NCBI GenBank assembly: GCA_964019415.1
Contig: OZ025890.1
Location: 4,213,292-4,277,291 of the forward strand
Direction: 5' to 3'
DNA from: Ianthella basta
Lineage: Eukaryota > Porifera > Demospongiae > Verongiida > Ianthellidae
DNA length: 64,000 nt
The notes beneath the pieces were generated by a model. The model saw only the letters and a program-made list of their open reading frames with translations. It had not been told where the DNA came from and searched no databases. Both the position numbers and the translations under genes were made by a program. Numbering within the stretch: position 1 is the first letter of the stretch; every line of letters begins with the position of its first letter. Of the stretch, positions 55,072-64,000 are shown in pieces.

Positions 55072-55665
55072 GAAGGCTATAGGCTGCAGCAAACAAGCAC
55101 ACAGTAGGGAAGAAGGAGGACCGCCATTGTCAGCCCTGGTCTATGAATGGCTAGCAACAAGTGTGAATTGCACTGCTAATGGCCAAGAGCACACATTGCA
55201 GGTACACCTAACTCTGGGCGCCAACTAGTTGCCAATTGACACAAAGGCGTCCCCTTGTTCATGGGAATGTGAGCATAAACATAAGATGTTAACTAAGTTA
55301 GGAACCAAAGACACTCTGTCTAATAGTCGGCCGCCCGCCTGGGCTACAGATAGCGGGCGCTCCTGACTAACACACACTCATGACGTGCTCAACTCGCCTC
55401 TCTTCCGCTTGAAGTTGAAGATGCCTGTGAAGCGCCTCTTTGGAGAAGGTAGCGAGGGTTGCACGGTGCTGTCCTGCTCAAGAAGAGCCGTTAATTCATC
55501 CAGAAACCTTCTAGAAAAGTCACTGTCGGGAACGTGCGAAAGACTCTTCTGTTCCTTATACTGACGACAGTCTTGAAGGAAGCTAATCGCGTGTTCGGTT
55601 GCTTTCTGGTGAAGATACTCAGTGTCCTCCTCGGTGAAGAGATAGGGACTACGCTGTGCAGCCAT
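44790..55665 (-). CDS. SH2B-family adaptor (dimerisation region, PH, SH2)
   Basis: Adaptor for receptor and JAK-type tyrosine kinases. Minus exons: 55398-55665, 54418-54641, 49878-49964, 46819-46946, 45460-46471, 44790-45131; 686 residues with matching phases. Seen: an N-terminal Phe-rich helical region with [16 protein letters not shown] (SH2B dimerisation domain), a PH domain over exons 2-4 ([36 protein letters not shown]), a long Ser/Pro-rich linker with KKGK and RSRSKS motifs, then an SH2 domain at about 524-613 ([15 protein letters not shown] with the phosphotyrosine-binding Arg, [23 protein letters not shown]). The C-terminal ATENIYIRT parallels the conserved tyrosine tail of SH2B1/SH2B2 that recruits Cbl. 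Intron 1 needs a GC donor (AGAG then GCGAGTTG). The PH core is a few residues short of the vertebrate form, so a small exon may be missed between exons 2 and 3. Confidence 0.88.
45287..45373. repeat. 87-bp fold-back element in the last SH2B intron
   Basis: Arms of about 38 bp (CCTTGTCTCCATTTTTCAGA at the left; complement at 45336-45373) around a short loop. AGTGAACT occurs on both sides at about 45257 and 45375, a possible 8-bp target duplication if the element extends slightly beyond the hairpin. Confidence 0.6.
47363..47914. mobile_element. 552-bp non-autonomous hAT-like element in SH2B intron 3
   Basis: Inverted ends CAGTGGCGGATCTAGG (47363-47378) and the complement of CAGTGGCGGATCCAGG (47899-47914), followed inward by G-rich and C-rich runs. 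Direct repeat CAACT at 47358-47362 and 47915-47919. No transposase. Confidence 0.85.
48413..48622 (+). mobile_element. Palindromic short retroelement, copy b (most complete)
   Basis: Starts GAAGTGAGGGCTTCTCAGCT and ends AGCCCTTTCTGA; direct repeat GGGTGAGCT at 48404-48412 and 48623-48631. From about 48445 to 48620 it is a near-perfect inverted repeat with arms of about 85 bp, centred on TTCTTCTTCGCCCTGAAGAA. The minisatellite at 48638 starts 15 bp further on. In intron 3 of the SH2B gene. Confidence 0.85.
48638..49437. repeat. 30/31-bp minisatellite in SH2B intron 3
   Basis: About 26 copies of GGGGTGGTGGTACAATGAC plus CATGTACACCG, with one base gained or lost (GACATG or GACCATG). Variation at a few positions (CCGC, CCGT, CCAT, CATC, CTGT) is arranged in higher-order blocks. 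Long open frames here are artefacts. Confidence 0.95.
50032..50210. mobile_element. MITE with CAGTGGAACCTGTCTAAG-type ends, copy 1
   Basis: Terminal inverted repeats of about 25 bp (CAGTGAAACCTGCCCAAGAT at the left; complement of CAGTGGAACCTGTCTAAGAT at the right, followed by TA). It matches the element at 63336-63535 across its length. The right 50 bp are repeated once more in tandem (to about 50262). Confidence 0.75.
52141..52705. repeat. 15-bp minisatellite in SH2B intron 2
   Basis: About 37 copies of GTATGGGAGGGGCAG with GTGTGGG, AGATGTG and GGAAGGG variants. The unit is a multiple of three, so all six frames stay open; no protein is implied. Confidence 0.95.
53305..53407. repeat. (CATA)n microsatellite
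   Basis: About 25 uninterrupted ACAT tetramers in SH2B intron 2. Confidence 0.95.
54971..55070. repeat. (CA)n microsatellite
   Basis: CA run with a few CGCA interruptions in SH2B intron 1. Other CA runs in intron 2 lie at 52922-52982 and 53698-53862. Confidence 0.93.
55396..55397 (-). other. Probable GC splice donor of SH2B intron 1
   Basis: Minus strand reads AAGAGAG then GCGAGTTG. This donor alone gives the phase needed by the exon at 54641; the nearby GT at 55384-55385 leads to an early stop. Confidence 0.55.
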
Positions 55666-55833
55666 GTTCGTTATCCTGCTTCGATGACAGTACTACCTGC
55701 TACGCTACTTGTCCTCTCGGCATGCACACTGGCCAACTTATAAGTGCGTCTTCCTTTCCGACTCAGTTTCCGGTTATATACCCCTATTACGCCAACGCGC
55801 GTACGTACAGACGCACGCACGCACGCTGAAAAA
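55666..55833. promoter_or_regulatory. Bidirectional promoter region, SH2B and ApaH-like phosphatase
   Basis: 168 bp between divergent start codons, CpG-rich at the right side (CGCGCGTACGTACAGACGCA). No TATA box seen. Confidence 0.6.
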
Positions 55834-56673
55834 ATGGTGTCCGTAGTGGGTACTTCCCTCGCCGCACTGAAAGGGGCTTTGCGTTATCTGACGGGCTTGA
55901 GGTGTTTTGAGGAGGCACGACTGGGCCCATACGGAGTGAGTCTTCCCAATTTGCTCCACAGAACGCTATCAGAAGAAAAGGATTTGAGAAAGAGGAAACT
56001 GTTGGTGGTGGGAGACGTCCATGGGTGTTGCGATGAACTAGAGGAACTTATTGAGAAGACGGACGGCAGGAGCAGGGAGGTCTGTGTCGTGTTTGTGGGA
56101 GATTTGGTTAATAAGGGCCCGAAAAACGCTCAAGTTATCAAGGTGGCGCGTGCATTGGGCGCTTTCTGTGTACGCGGGAACCACGATGAAGTGTGCATGA
56201 AGGAATGGGAGAAGAGTTTGAGAGAGCACAAGCCACTTCCCCCAGCGTTCAAGTGGATGGAGGACCTCTCGAAAGAAGAGATGCAGTGGTTCTTTGCCTT
56301 GCCATACAGTCTTTTTCTTCCGTCAAGGCAGGCTTTAGTGGTCCACGCTGGACTGGTGCCGGGTGTGCCTTTGGAAGAGCAGGACTTGGGGAACTTGGTA
56401 ACAATGCGAAATGTGTGTTGGGATGAGGAGTCCAAAAGCTGGCGAGGTGTTACCTCAATGCATGAGGGAGAACCCTGGGTGAATCAGTGGGAGGGACCAG
56501 AGCATGTTTATTTTGGCCATGATGCCCGACGCAAGTTACAACTTGCTCCATTTGCCACTGGTTTGGACACTGGTTGTGTGTATGGAGGAGAGCTAACTGC
56601 TGTGTTTGCTCACAGCGGGGAAAGGATTGTGGTGCCCGCAAAAGCAGTGCACAAAGACCCTCACAAACACTAG
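55834..56673 (+). CDS. ApaH-like metallophosphatase (calcineurin-like fold), intronless
   Basis: Metal-dependent phosphoesterase of the diadenosine-tetraphosphatase-like (ALPH) group; trypanosome ALPH1 removes mRNA caps, but the substrate of animal members is not settled. One exon, 279 residues. Metal-site motifs in order: GDVHG (60-64), GDLVNKGP (89-96), RGNHD (114-118), VVHAG (His-171) and YFGHDARR (His-229). KGP in place of the RG of classical PPP phosphatases is typical of the ApaH-like branch. The start at 55834 has a strong context (AAAAATGG); an in-frame ATG at 55744 would add 30 residues of basic, tract-derived sequence and is less likely. The residues before 50 could be a targeting peptide or an ordinary extension. 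All other genes here have introns, so a retrocopy or an old intron-free gene are both possible. Confidence 0.9.
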   Translation: MVSVVGTSLAALKGALRYLTGLRCFEEARLGPYGVSLPNLLHRTLSEEKDLRKRKLLVVGDVHGCCDELEELIEKTDGRSREVCVVFVGDLVNKGPKNAQVIKVARALGAFCVRGNHDEVCMKEWEKSLREHKPLPPAFKWMEDLSKEEMQWFFALPYSLFLPSRQALVVHAGLVPGVPLEEQDLGNLVTMRNVCWDEESKSWRGVTSMHEGEPWVNQWEGPEHVYFGHDARRKLQLAPFATGLDTGCVYGGELTAVFAHSGERIVVPAKAVHKDPHKH

Positions 56674-58027
56674 CCATTTGTCCACTGTTTTGTATGTATG
56701 TTTGGTGTACAGCGTGTATTGTGATCTGTCCTTTTTTTATGTGACTTATGTTGCTGTTATGTGTGTAAACCCATGCATGCAGGGTCCTTTTCTATAACTT
56801 TCTGTGAACAGGAACTGATTGGGATTGTTGGTAGTAGTGCATGCATGCTGCAGGACACACGTGTGTGATCTGTGCATACAGATTATTATATCATAATTAA
56901 TAGTCTGTGAATTCAAGCAGCTCATGCATGCATATGACAAGCATTACATGTATAATTTATGTACGTAGCAGTTCTAGGGCCATGCATAAAATTATGCAAT
57001 ATATTCCATGTAGTTAACTTGCATGTATGGTCTGTACGCACAATTAATGTATGCAGTAACCCAATGCCATGCACATAAAATGTACGGCCATCTTAATGAC
57101 GCCATTAGCGGCCGCCTCAGCGAGGCCTATTGCATTCTTATGTATGCCCTAGTATTATTCTATACATACTCAAAGCTGGTTCTAAGCTAGCAAGCATATA
57201 CTGTAAAATAATCATTGTAATCATCCTATTCAATATCTCATTCCTAGCTGGACCCACATCCACCATGTTATATATATAGCCCCTCTGTAATTCAATAAAG
57301 CAGAAAGACGCAGAGGTGGTATTTGATGGGAATGACATTCCCCATCCTTCTAATTAAAAAGCACACCGGCAAGTGCACAGAGGACCTGGTGGAGTTGGAT
57401 ATAGGAATGCATGAGACTAACACATACCTCTAGCTTGTACGCAATTTAGCTGAATAGTACATATATTCATGACCTGCATTGCACCCCAACAATTACATGA
57501 GCTGTCGACATAAACACTACAACACATTGATGGCCTTCAGCATTGCAAAGTGCGTGTGAAAATTGAATTCATTATTAAACTAGTTTGGCACAGTAATTTT
57601 GTACATACACACAGGCAGACATGCAATATAATAAATATAGTGCAAGACTTCAATGGATTTATTGATTGACTTCAAAGGAACTCCAATGTATGGAGAAATG
57701 CGTGTATATAAGAGCTGCAAATTGTTGTAAGTCAAGGGGAATACAGGTGGGGAGGCGAGATCACTACTCTTTGGTGCTTACCCATTCAGTACGGTGAGGC
57801 CTATAAGGAAGTACACATCAAGACAACAATGCAAAGTGAACACCACTAACACAAGGGCTGAGTCACAAGGTGAAAACTGAGAAATGAAACAAAGCAGAAG
57901 GCAGTGTTATAAGTTGCAAATAGAAAGCCAGTTGCACATGACAGCTCAGAGATGACACACAAAAGCAAGCAGCCCGAGGGCAGCTACAGCCAAAAGAAAA
58001 CAAAAAGATGCATTTGGCAAAGAGGGA
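56674..58027. other. Convergent intergenic region
   Basis: AT-rich and non-coding, with many ATGCATGC words. It holds AATAAA at 57294-57299 (plus strand, possible phosphatase signal) and TTTATT at 57658-57663 (minus-strand AATAAA, about 365 bp after the CASP stop). Confidence 0.5.
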
Positions 58028-60324
58028 TCAGTTTGCGTTAACAGGTGCAGTAATAGGTTGAGCTATGCCACCTCCCGTATTTGGCGCTGCAGGATGGCCA
58101 ACATCCCCAAAGTGGTCCTTATGGACAAGTTGCATGTGCTGCAGGTATCTGAAGGGGGGGGGGGGGGGGGGGAGGAGGGGGGGAGGAATGGAGCCAGTTG
58201 GGTAGAGTAGGGAGAAAGCATGATAAAGGATCAAATACAGTAGGATCACAAGAGGGACGAGGAAAAGAGGAGGCAGGGAGAGGAGATAGAGGAAAGAGGG
58301 CGAGGAGGATAGCTTGAGGGAGTGAGGAAGTAACAGAATATCCGATACCACTGCATCGAGCAAGGCACTGTACATTTGTTATGAAACATCTGAAGCAGCA
58401 GCATAATGTCGCTCCACATGCATGCATGCTATTCACTACCTCACCCAGGCCTATTCTCCTTCACCCACAGCACCTCACACAGTGGGGTGGAACCAGTTAT
58501 ACAGTATTGGGTAGTTTAGGTACAAACATAGCATGATATGGAACCACACGGACGTACGGAATACATCAATAGTGAAGTGAAAACATGCTACATGTGTCAG
58601 ACAATGATCACCAAATGACATTCATCCCAGCCCCTACCACCAACCAATCAACCCCATGCACAGTGTACCAACTGTGACAATGACATCAGCTAGGGAATGA
58701 GTCTGGAGACACACCTTTGACATAGCTATGATGCAAGACATTGTACCCCAATGCTATCACATTAAGCCTATATAGCAACCTATATGGTAACTGTCAATTA
58801 ACTAGAAGGCAGCAGGTTCAAAGAACAGTATGGATAAAGAAACAGTACAAAGACAGGATGTTAGAACCTATTGTAGGCAATTACATCACCCAGGAAGTGA
58901 GTCACCTTTGAGAAACCAGACTGTTCAATGAGGAATACAGGTAGAGTAGGTGGAAAGAGGAAGGAGAAAGGAAGCATTTGTGTGGATGGGGACCTGCTGT
59001 CTAAAACAACCACACAGGATTAGCACATCCCCATTCAGCTGGCACCCTTCCCGTTCCCTCAAACTGGCAAAAACTGCACACTCATCCGTCCTGTCTATAT
59101 ATGTGTGCATCCTCCCACACAGGAACAGGAGAACAGAAAATTAAAACTAAAAATGCAAAATAAACGACTTCCTTCTATGTAAATTGAAAACTGCACAGAC
59201 CTGACCCCCACATCTCACTCTGACTAATTAACCCACACAGGAGTAAAATTGAAATTTGTACTAACTAGTAAGATACAAATTATTGCAAAGGAGTTCAAGT
59301 GAAAAGGTAGAGGATGCCTGAATGCACTGGTACCTTCTGTAAAGAGACGGCTAGTTGGTAATGAATACAATTAGTACTGGAGTGTGGTGAGAGAGCTTGC
59401 ATCAGAACATTCATTACTTGTTAATTATATATCACCCATTATGAAATAAGGTATGGATATAGCTACAATGGAGTGTGAACAGGACCAAGCCATGCTGAAT
59501 GAACCATGCTGGGACCCACTTACTGAACTGGGTGACCCAGTCCCAGTGCAACTGTAGACTGTTGTGCGTAAAGTGTTTCAATTGTGCAAACTTTTTCTAA
59601 ACACACGAGTGGTGGACACGCTAATATACCAATCATTCATGCGGGCACGAGTTTGCGCTCAGTTGCTTCTGTGATGATAGACAGTGGTCAGATCAATAAA
59701 GAGGTTCATCATCCAATTAGCATTGAGCTGATGAGAAGTCACAAACTTCAAGAACTCCTCCGACAACTGAAATTACTGCCATAACAAACTGCCACTGGGT
59801 ATATTACGTATATAGGAGAACTTACACTTCATTGCAGGTGGTGGTACACATCATAATGATATTCATACGTATATGAATATCATTAAATGTGTCAGAAATG
59901 CACAATCAGTTTATCAGTAGCACTTCAGAGTGCGTGGCCTACCAAATACTCCAACCATCCAAACCATACTGGGTCAGCGTATGTGACTACCATTGCCATA
60001 TCTAGAGCAGAGGTGCCTCCCGTTGAGGTGGGGGGGGCACTAGGAGTGGCCCTGATCTTAACGTTTGTGGTTATCTAGTTATGCATACAATGAATGATGT
60101 CACCCAGCAACCCTGAACCACATTTATGCAGTTATAGGGTGTTATGTGAGTGTGGAAGAGATCAAACACCACTGTGCACAATGACAACAATGGATGGTAC
60201 CCAGGTCTGGTATGGTGGGTGGCACTACTGGAATTGGTTGTGACAATAGAGGTAAAGTAATTGTGCGGTTGGCTCCACTGACAAGATGGGATGAAGCGCT
60301 GACACCAAGTTGGTTTGTGCATAC

Positions 60325-60355
<31 letters not shown>

Positions 60356-61781
60356 CTGTGTGTGTCTGAGCGCATGTGAGTATACAGTACGTGTATATGC
60401 ACATATACACTGAATACAACGTACTTCTGTGCCCACTCTGATGACATGTCCCTGCTGCAGTCAACTGCACTGGCCAGCTTGAACAGCAGGATCAGGATCA
60501 AGACATGTACAATGATGGCATAGAAGAAGGCCACTGTCCGTGCAACCTTGTTGGAGAGAATCATTCGAGACTGCAGTGGGGTAGGAAGATCACACTAAAG
60601 ATACACTGGAAGCTGTTCAAAAGTCGCTTGGTGAGTGGTTGTGTGCACATGTGTATGCACAATCATTCAGGGGGACACTACAGAAGGGAGTAACTTTCTC
60701 ACAATAACAGGGTGCAAGGTGATCTGCTGTTACCATGGAAATCAATGTGAACACAACTGAAGGCCACTATCTTGTATAAATTCTTCGCAATACATACCTA
60801 TGTACACACAAGTATGCAGTGGTCAAAATAATGATGAAGGGCAGAGCAAACAGGATGGCGGGACAGGCACATGGTTCAGATAAGCAAAGTAGGTAAAGAT
60901 AATATTAGCACCAGGTCTTCCTTTTGGGCTTCCTTGAGAGATAGAAATAGGATGTGTGGTTGACAGGAAGTGGGTGGGGTCCAGAGAAACATGGGGTGGT
61001 GAAAGGATGGTAGTGGGAGGGGTGAGGACTGGAGGGGAGGACATGCCACCACACCCACCAAATTAAGTGTGGCTTTCTCTGGGCCACTGAGCTTGTTGTA
61101 TCTGGCTCGGCGCTCCTGCAGGCATGATGGAGAGGAGGCTCATCTGTACAACAACAACACAGCTAACAACACAACTAGAACATGTAAGTCAATAAACGTA
61201 GCAATCCACATCATCACAGCTCTCAATGTACCTTAACACCTAAAAGGTAGCCAAACCATACTTGGTTGACACCCAGTGACATCCTGCCAGAAACATGTTT
61301 CCCAGGTGACAAAATATGCAATTTCTCTAGCTCACAGAAATATGCTTTCAAAGTTCTCCCAGGTGATCCGACTACGTACAAGTTTCCTTGGTGAAACATA
61401 TGCTATTAGTCCTGATTTGGCTCACAAACTGCATAAGCAACCCCAAGCACCCAGGTACACTTACACCGGCACACCAGCTACTGCTGTGAGCATGCCTGGC
61501 CACCTGAGTACAGTGAAGGCACATTCCACCACCCCTCCCCCGCCCATATCCTCTTCTGCCCCGCCCACCTTCTGGCTGAATGCTGAGAAGGGGTCCAACC
61601 TTGCCTCGTACTGAGAGGAGTACCGTCCTGTGGTCTCATCCTCAAGACTAGCCAGCTGCTGTGAAGAGCTTGGGTAGCTCTGGAGAAACTTGATCTTTTC
61701 ATACAGTTTGACATTGTCTGCCCTCAATCGGTCGGCCTCTTGCTGGAGATGAGAGGCAGTCTCCTTTTGATGTCGGTTCTC
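58028..61781 (-). CDS. CASP golgin, C-terminal part (CUX1 alternative product homolog)
   Basis: CASP is a coiled-coil, tail-anchored Golgi membrane protein that in vertebrates is made from the CUX1 locus. Minus exons: 61569-61781, 61059-61115, 60425-60570, 58028-58148; 178 residues, phases continuous. Seen: the end of the coiled coil with RADNVKLYEKIKFLQSYP, RYSSQYEARLDPFSAFSQK, then ERRARYNKLSGPEKATL, then ILSNKVARTVAFFYAIIVHV running into the single C-terminal membrane segment, and a short lumenal tail. The order matches vertebrate CASP nearly block for block, and the residues around the membrane segment include the conserved Tyr implicated in Golgi retention. Upstream coiled-coil exons are outside the window. 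No homeodomain or CUT repeat is seen here, so whether this locus also makes CUX1 cannot be judged. Confidence 0.93.
58151..58195. repeat. Poly-G tract at the last CASP acceptor
   Basis: A G run with GGAGGAGG units on the plus strand is the polypyrimidine tract for the acceptor at 58149-58150 on the minus strand. Confidence 0.7.
59855..59884. repeat. 30-bp palindrome
   Basis: AATGATATTCAT and its complement around ACGTAT, in the last CASP intron. No flanking duplication seen. Confidence 0.5.
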
Positions 61782-61924
61782 CTGGAGCACAGAAGAAGGC
61801 ATTGGGAGAGCATACTTAGACATGAAGGTACCACAATCCAACTCAGACTAGCACCAGCTCACACGGCTACATCTACATGCGTACATACATACATATACTA
61901 TACGAGAGAGCATACACCAAAGGG

Positions 61925-62061
61925 GGTGACAGTGAGTGACCAAAGGTGTGACAGTGAGTGACCAAAGGTGTGTGACAGTGAGTGACCAAAGGTGTGTGAC
62001 AGTGAGTGACCAAAGGTGTGTGACAGTGAGTGACCAAAAGTGTGTGACAGTGAGTGACCAA
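61925..62061. repeat. 24-bp minisatellite
   Basis: About six copies of GTGTGTGACAGTGAGTGACC plus AAAG, probably in a CASP intron. Confidence 0.9.
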
Positions 62062-62561
62062 ACGGTTCAAACTGTGATTACTCATTACTTGCTTCAATGT
62101 AGAACTGATTGGTGTCTCACGGCTTAGCACAGCAGAGAGTGAGAGGTGATTCAACGCTCTAGTTAGCTAAGTCATTGTGCAGTACTGCCGATTACAAATT
62201 CAGTCCCAGGACCTGTTTGGAGACCACTGACTGAAAGCTCGATCAACCAAGGCTGTGATATACACATACTCTCATCAAAGTACTTTCCACACGTGGGTGC
62301 ACACAGACTAAGAGACTGCCGAGGGACTTCAAGGTGACATGCTCATAGGGCTAATTACCAATACAATAATACAGATACGTCGTTACATCAAAGGCCACTA
62401 CAATCTGTTGATACACCATGTTCACATTCACACCTTGAAAATAACCTGTCCATTAACATTTACCATCTTTCATGCTTAGTTCATTGTTCCTTCTTTGCCC
62501 GGTGGAGCACACAAGTAAACACTTCTCAGTCCAATGAAGTGTTTTGCCCGTCATGGGTTTT

Positions 62562-62704
62562 GAAGTGAGGGCTTCTCAGCTGGCTCAGGCATCAGAAAGG
62601 GTTGGTTCTCTTCGCCCTGAAGAAGACCAGAGCATCTGGTCGAAGCGTCGGCAAGGTTTTCAACCCTGTTGTGAAGCTGGTATTAGAGAACCAACCCTTT
62701 CTGA
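62562..62704 (+). mobile_element. Palindromic short retroelement, copy c (left arm deleted)
   Basis: Starts GAAGTGAGGGCTTCTCAGCT and ends AACCCTTTCTGA; direct repeat CATGGGTTTT at 62552-62561 and 62705-62714. Most of the left arm is missing between GGTTGGTTCTC and TTCGCCCTGAAG. Two other copies lie at 22121 and 48413. Confidence 0.85.
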
Positions 62705-62714
62705 CATGGGTTTT

Positions 62715-64000
62715 GTCAGGCATACAAAACTCAGAAGAAGAAAAGATGACAACCTACAAGTTGTCATCTTTTGCATCTGGGGATGTGAGAGTGGTGAGGT
62801 CAGTGTGAGGGTACTGAGGGAGAAGAACCACAGAGGATGTCTGCACCATTGGCTGCAAGAGGTAGATTAGTTTGAACAATAATGTCTGTCCCCCAACCAT
62901 TTGGAACCACACCTAAGACCACACCAACACAGATCACTAGACCCCATTACTAGGCATACCAACCGTACTCTTTCATCTTTTTATTTATTTCTTTGTTATC
63001 TTTCATCTTCAGTGTCTTCCTTTAGCTATTTCATAATATTATGCATGAATCCCATTATTTCATTCACAACAACGCTAGACACCCTGTGACATCACCTGTC
63101 ACACAGCGCATCTTTGTCTTTGTGCACTGCACTTGACACAGACACTTATCTATGATATGCAGGTGGATAAAGTCATGCATGGCTTGAACAGCCAAGCTAA
63201 GAAATTTGCTCAAAATGTCTTAGTTTCAACAGCTGCTGTACTTTCTACTAACAGATGACACTTGAAACTGTGTGAAGTGTACAAGCCAAAAATTGAAAGC
63301 CACTGCCCACACTGCACAGGTATATACTGTACATACAGCGGAACCTGTCTAAGATAGACACATGTGGGCCAGTTATAACTGACCTTTACAGAGAGGTAGC
63401 TGCTCTACAGAGGTAGGCTGCAATGTTCTAGTGCTACAGTATGTCAGTGCTATGTTCGTATTAGGGGCCAGGGAGGCTGGCTGCTTTAGATTGGTGTCTG
63501 CCTTGTACAGTGACCACCTTAGACAGGTTCCACTGTATGCTCTTAGTTGAAAGCAATCAAGTCCCATAGCACAGATGTACAGTAACTGGTGGCCCATGAT
63601 GTCACCACATCCATGCTTCCTACTGTACCACGTCCTCAACAGTGAGGTCAGCAACAGGACATGCTGTTTGCATACCAAGACAACATCTGAACACACTTCT
63701 CCAATGACAGTAACTCTACACCACATGACTTCACTCTGAGGTGATGGTGCAAGCACATCACTACGGAAGACAGACAGACAGACAGACACAGATTGGATAG
63801 GACCTACCAACTACACTTCCATCACCTCCACCATGGACACGTGTCCTTGTGCACACCGTTCCCATACAGTTATCTATGTAACAAATACTTGATGGCTGAT
63901 TCAGAGGTGTGCACTCCAGCCATGTATGCTCCATGTATTACTGTACCATATGTAAGTGTGTGGGTGCCAGCCACAGCTTGTGTGTGTAGCTGTAAGAGTC
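62715..64000. other. Right-hand end of the window, no gene recognised
   Basis: Apart from the MITE at 63336-63535 only non-coding sequence was seen; it is presumably an upstream intron of the CASP gene. No exon for the missing CASP coiled coil was found. Confidence 0.4.
63336..63535. mobile_element. MITE with CAGTGGAACCTGTCTAAG-type ends, copy 2
   Basis: Inverted ends CAGCGGAACCTGTCTAAGAT and the complement of CAGTGGAACCTGTCTAAGGT, flanked by TA on both sides (63334-63335 and 63536-63537), as expected of Tc1/mariner-type insertion. The inner part matches 50032-50210. Confidence 0.8.

Overview
The window is nuclear DNA from an animal, most likely a sponge or another early-branching marine invertebrate. 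The evidence is spliceosomal introns throughout, metazoan-type families (penta-EF-hand calpain, SH2B adaptor, Mu-class glutathione transferase, plasma-membrane-type syntaxin, CASP golgin), dense CA/TG microsatellites and minisatellites inside introns, and many small DNA transposons and retroelement fragments. The species cannot be fixed from sequence alone. No bacterial operon, CRISPR array, rRNA or tRNA was recognised by eye.

Layout. 1-6184 (+): 3' part of a calpain gene (end of protease domain with catalytic His and Asn, C2-like domain, penta-EF-hand). 7177-13492 (-): four-exon gene for a protein with a SUMO-interaction-like motif and a C-terminal ubiquitin-binding-type zinc finger; its last intron holds a decayed hAT transposon (7647-10701). 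13527-14864 (+): small Rieske [2Fe-2S] protein, start codon only 34 bp from the previous one, head to head. 15117-24767 and 29134-38093 (+): two complete syntaxin genes in a direct tandem duplication (about 15059-26165 and 27378-39527). A 5'-truncated LINE has landed in the first coding exon of the second copy and duplicated its start codon. 39628-40330 (-): remnant of another retroelement. 41396-44290 (+): Mu-class GST. 44790-55665 (-): SH2B-family adaptor, tail to tail with the GST. 55834-56673 (+): intronless ApaH-like phosphatase, head to head with SH2B. 58028-61781 (-): 3' end of the CASP golgin gene; upstream exons lie beyond the window.

The host genes are housekeeping or signalling genes (membrane fusion, Golgi tethering, receptor-kinase adaptor, detoxification, calcium protease) and do not form one pathway. 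The striking layer is mobile DNA. The syntaxin duplication supplies empty-site controls for four copy-specific insertions. A palindromic short retroelement is present three times, each with its own 9-12 bp target duplication. Two unrelated hAT-like elements both show 5-bp rather than 8-bp target duplications. A 118-bp fold-back element has a 9-bp target duplication. Three introns need GC-AG splice sites.

Exon models come from reading splice sites, phase and family similarity by eye; all stated exon phases were checked by hand, but no alignment or expression data were available.
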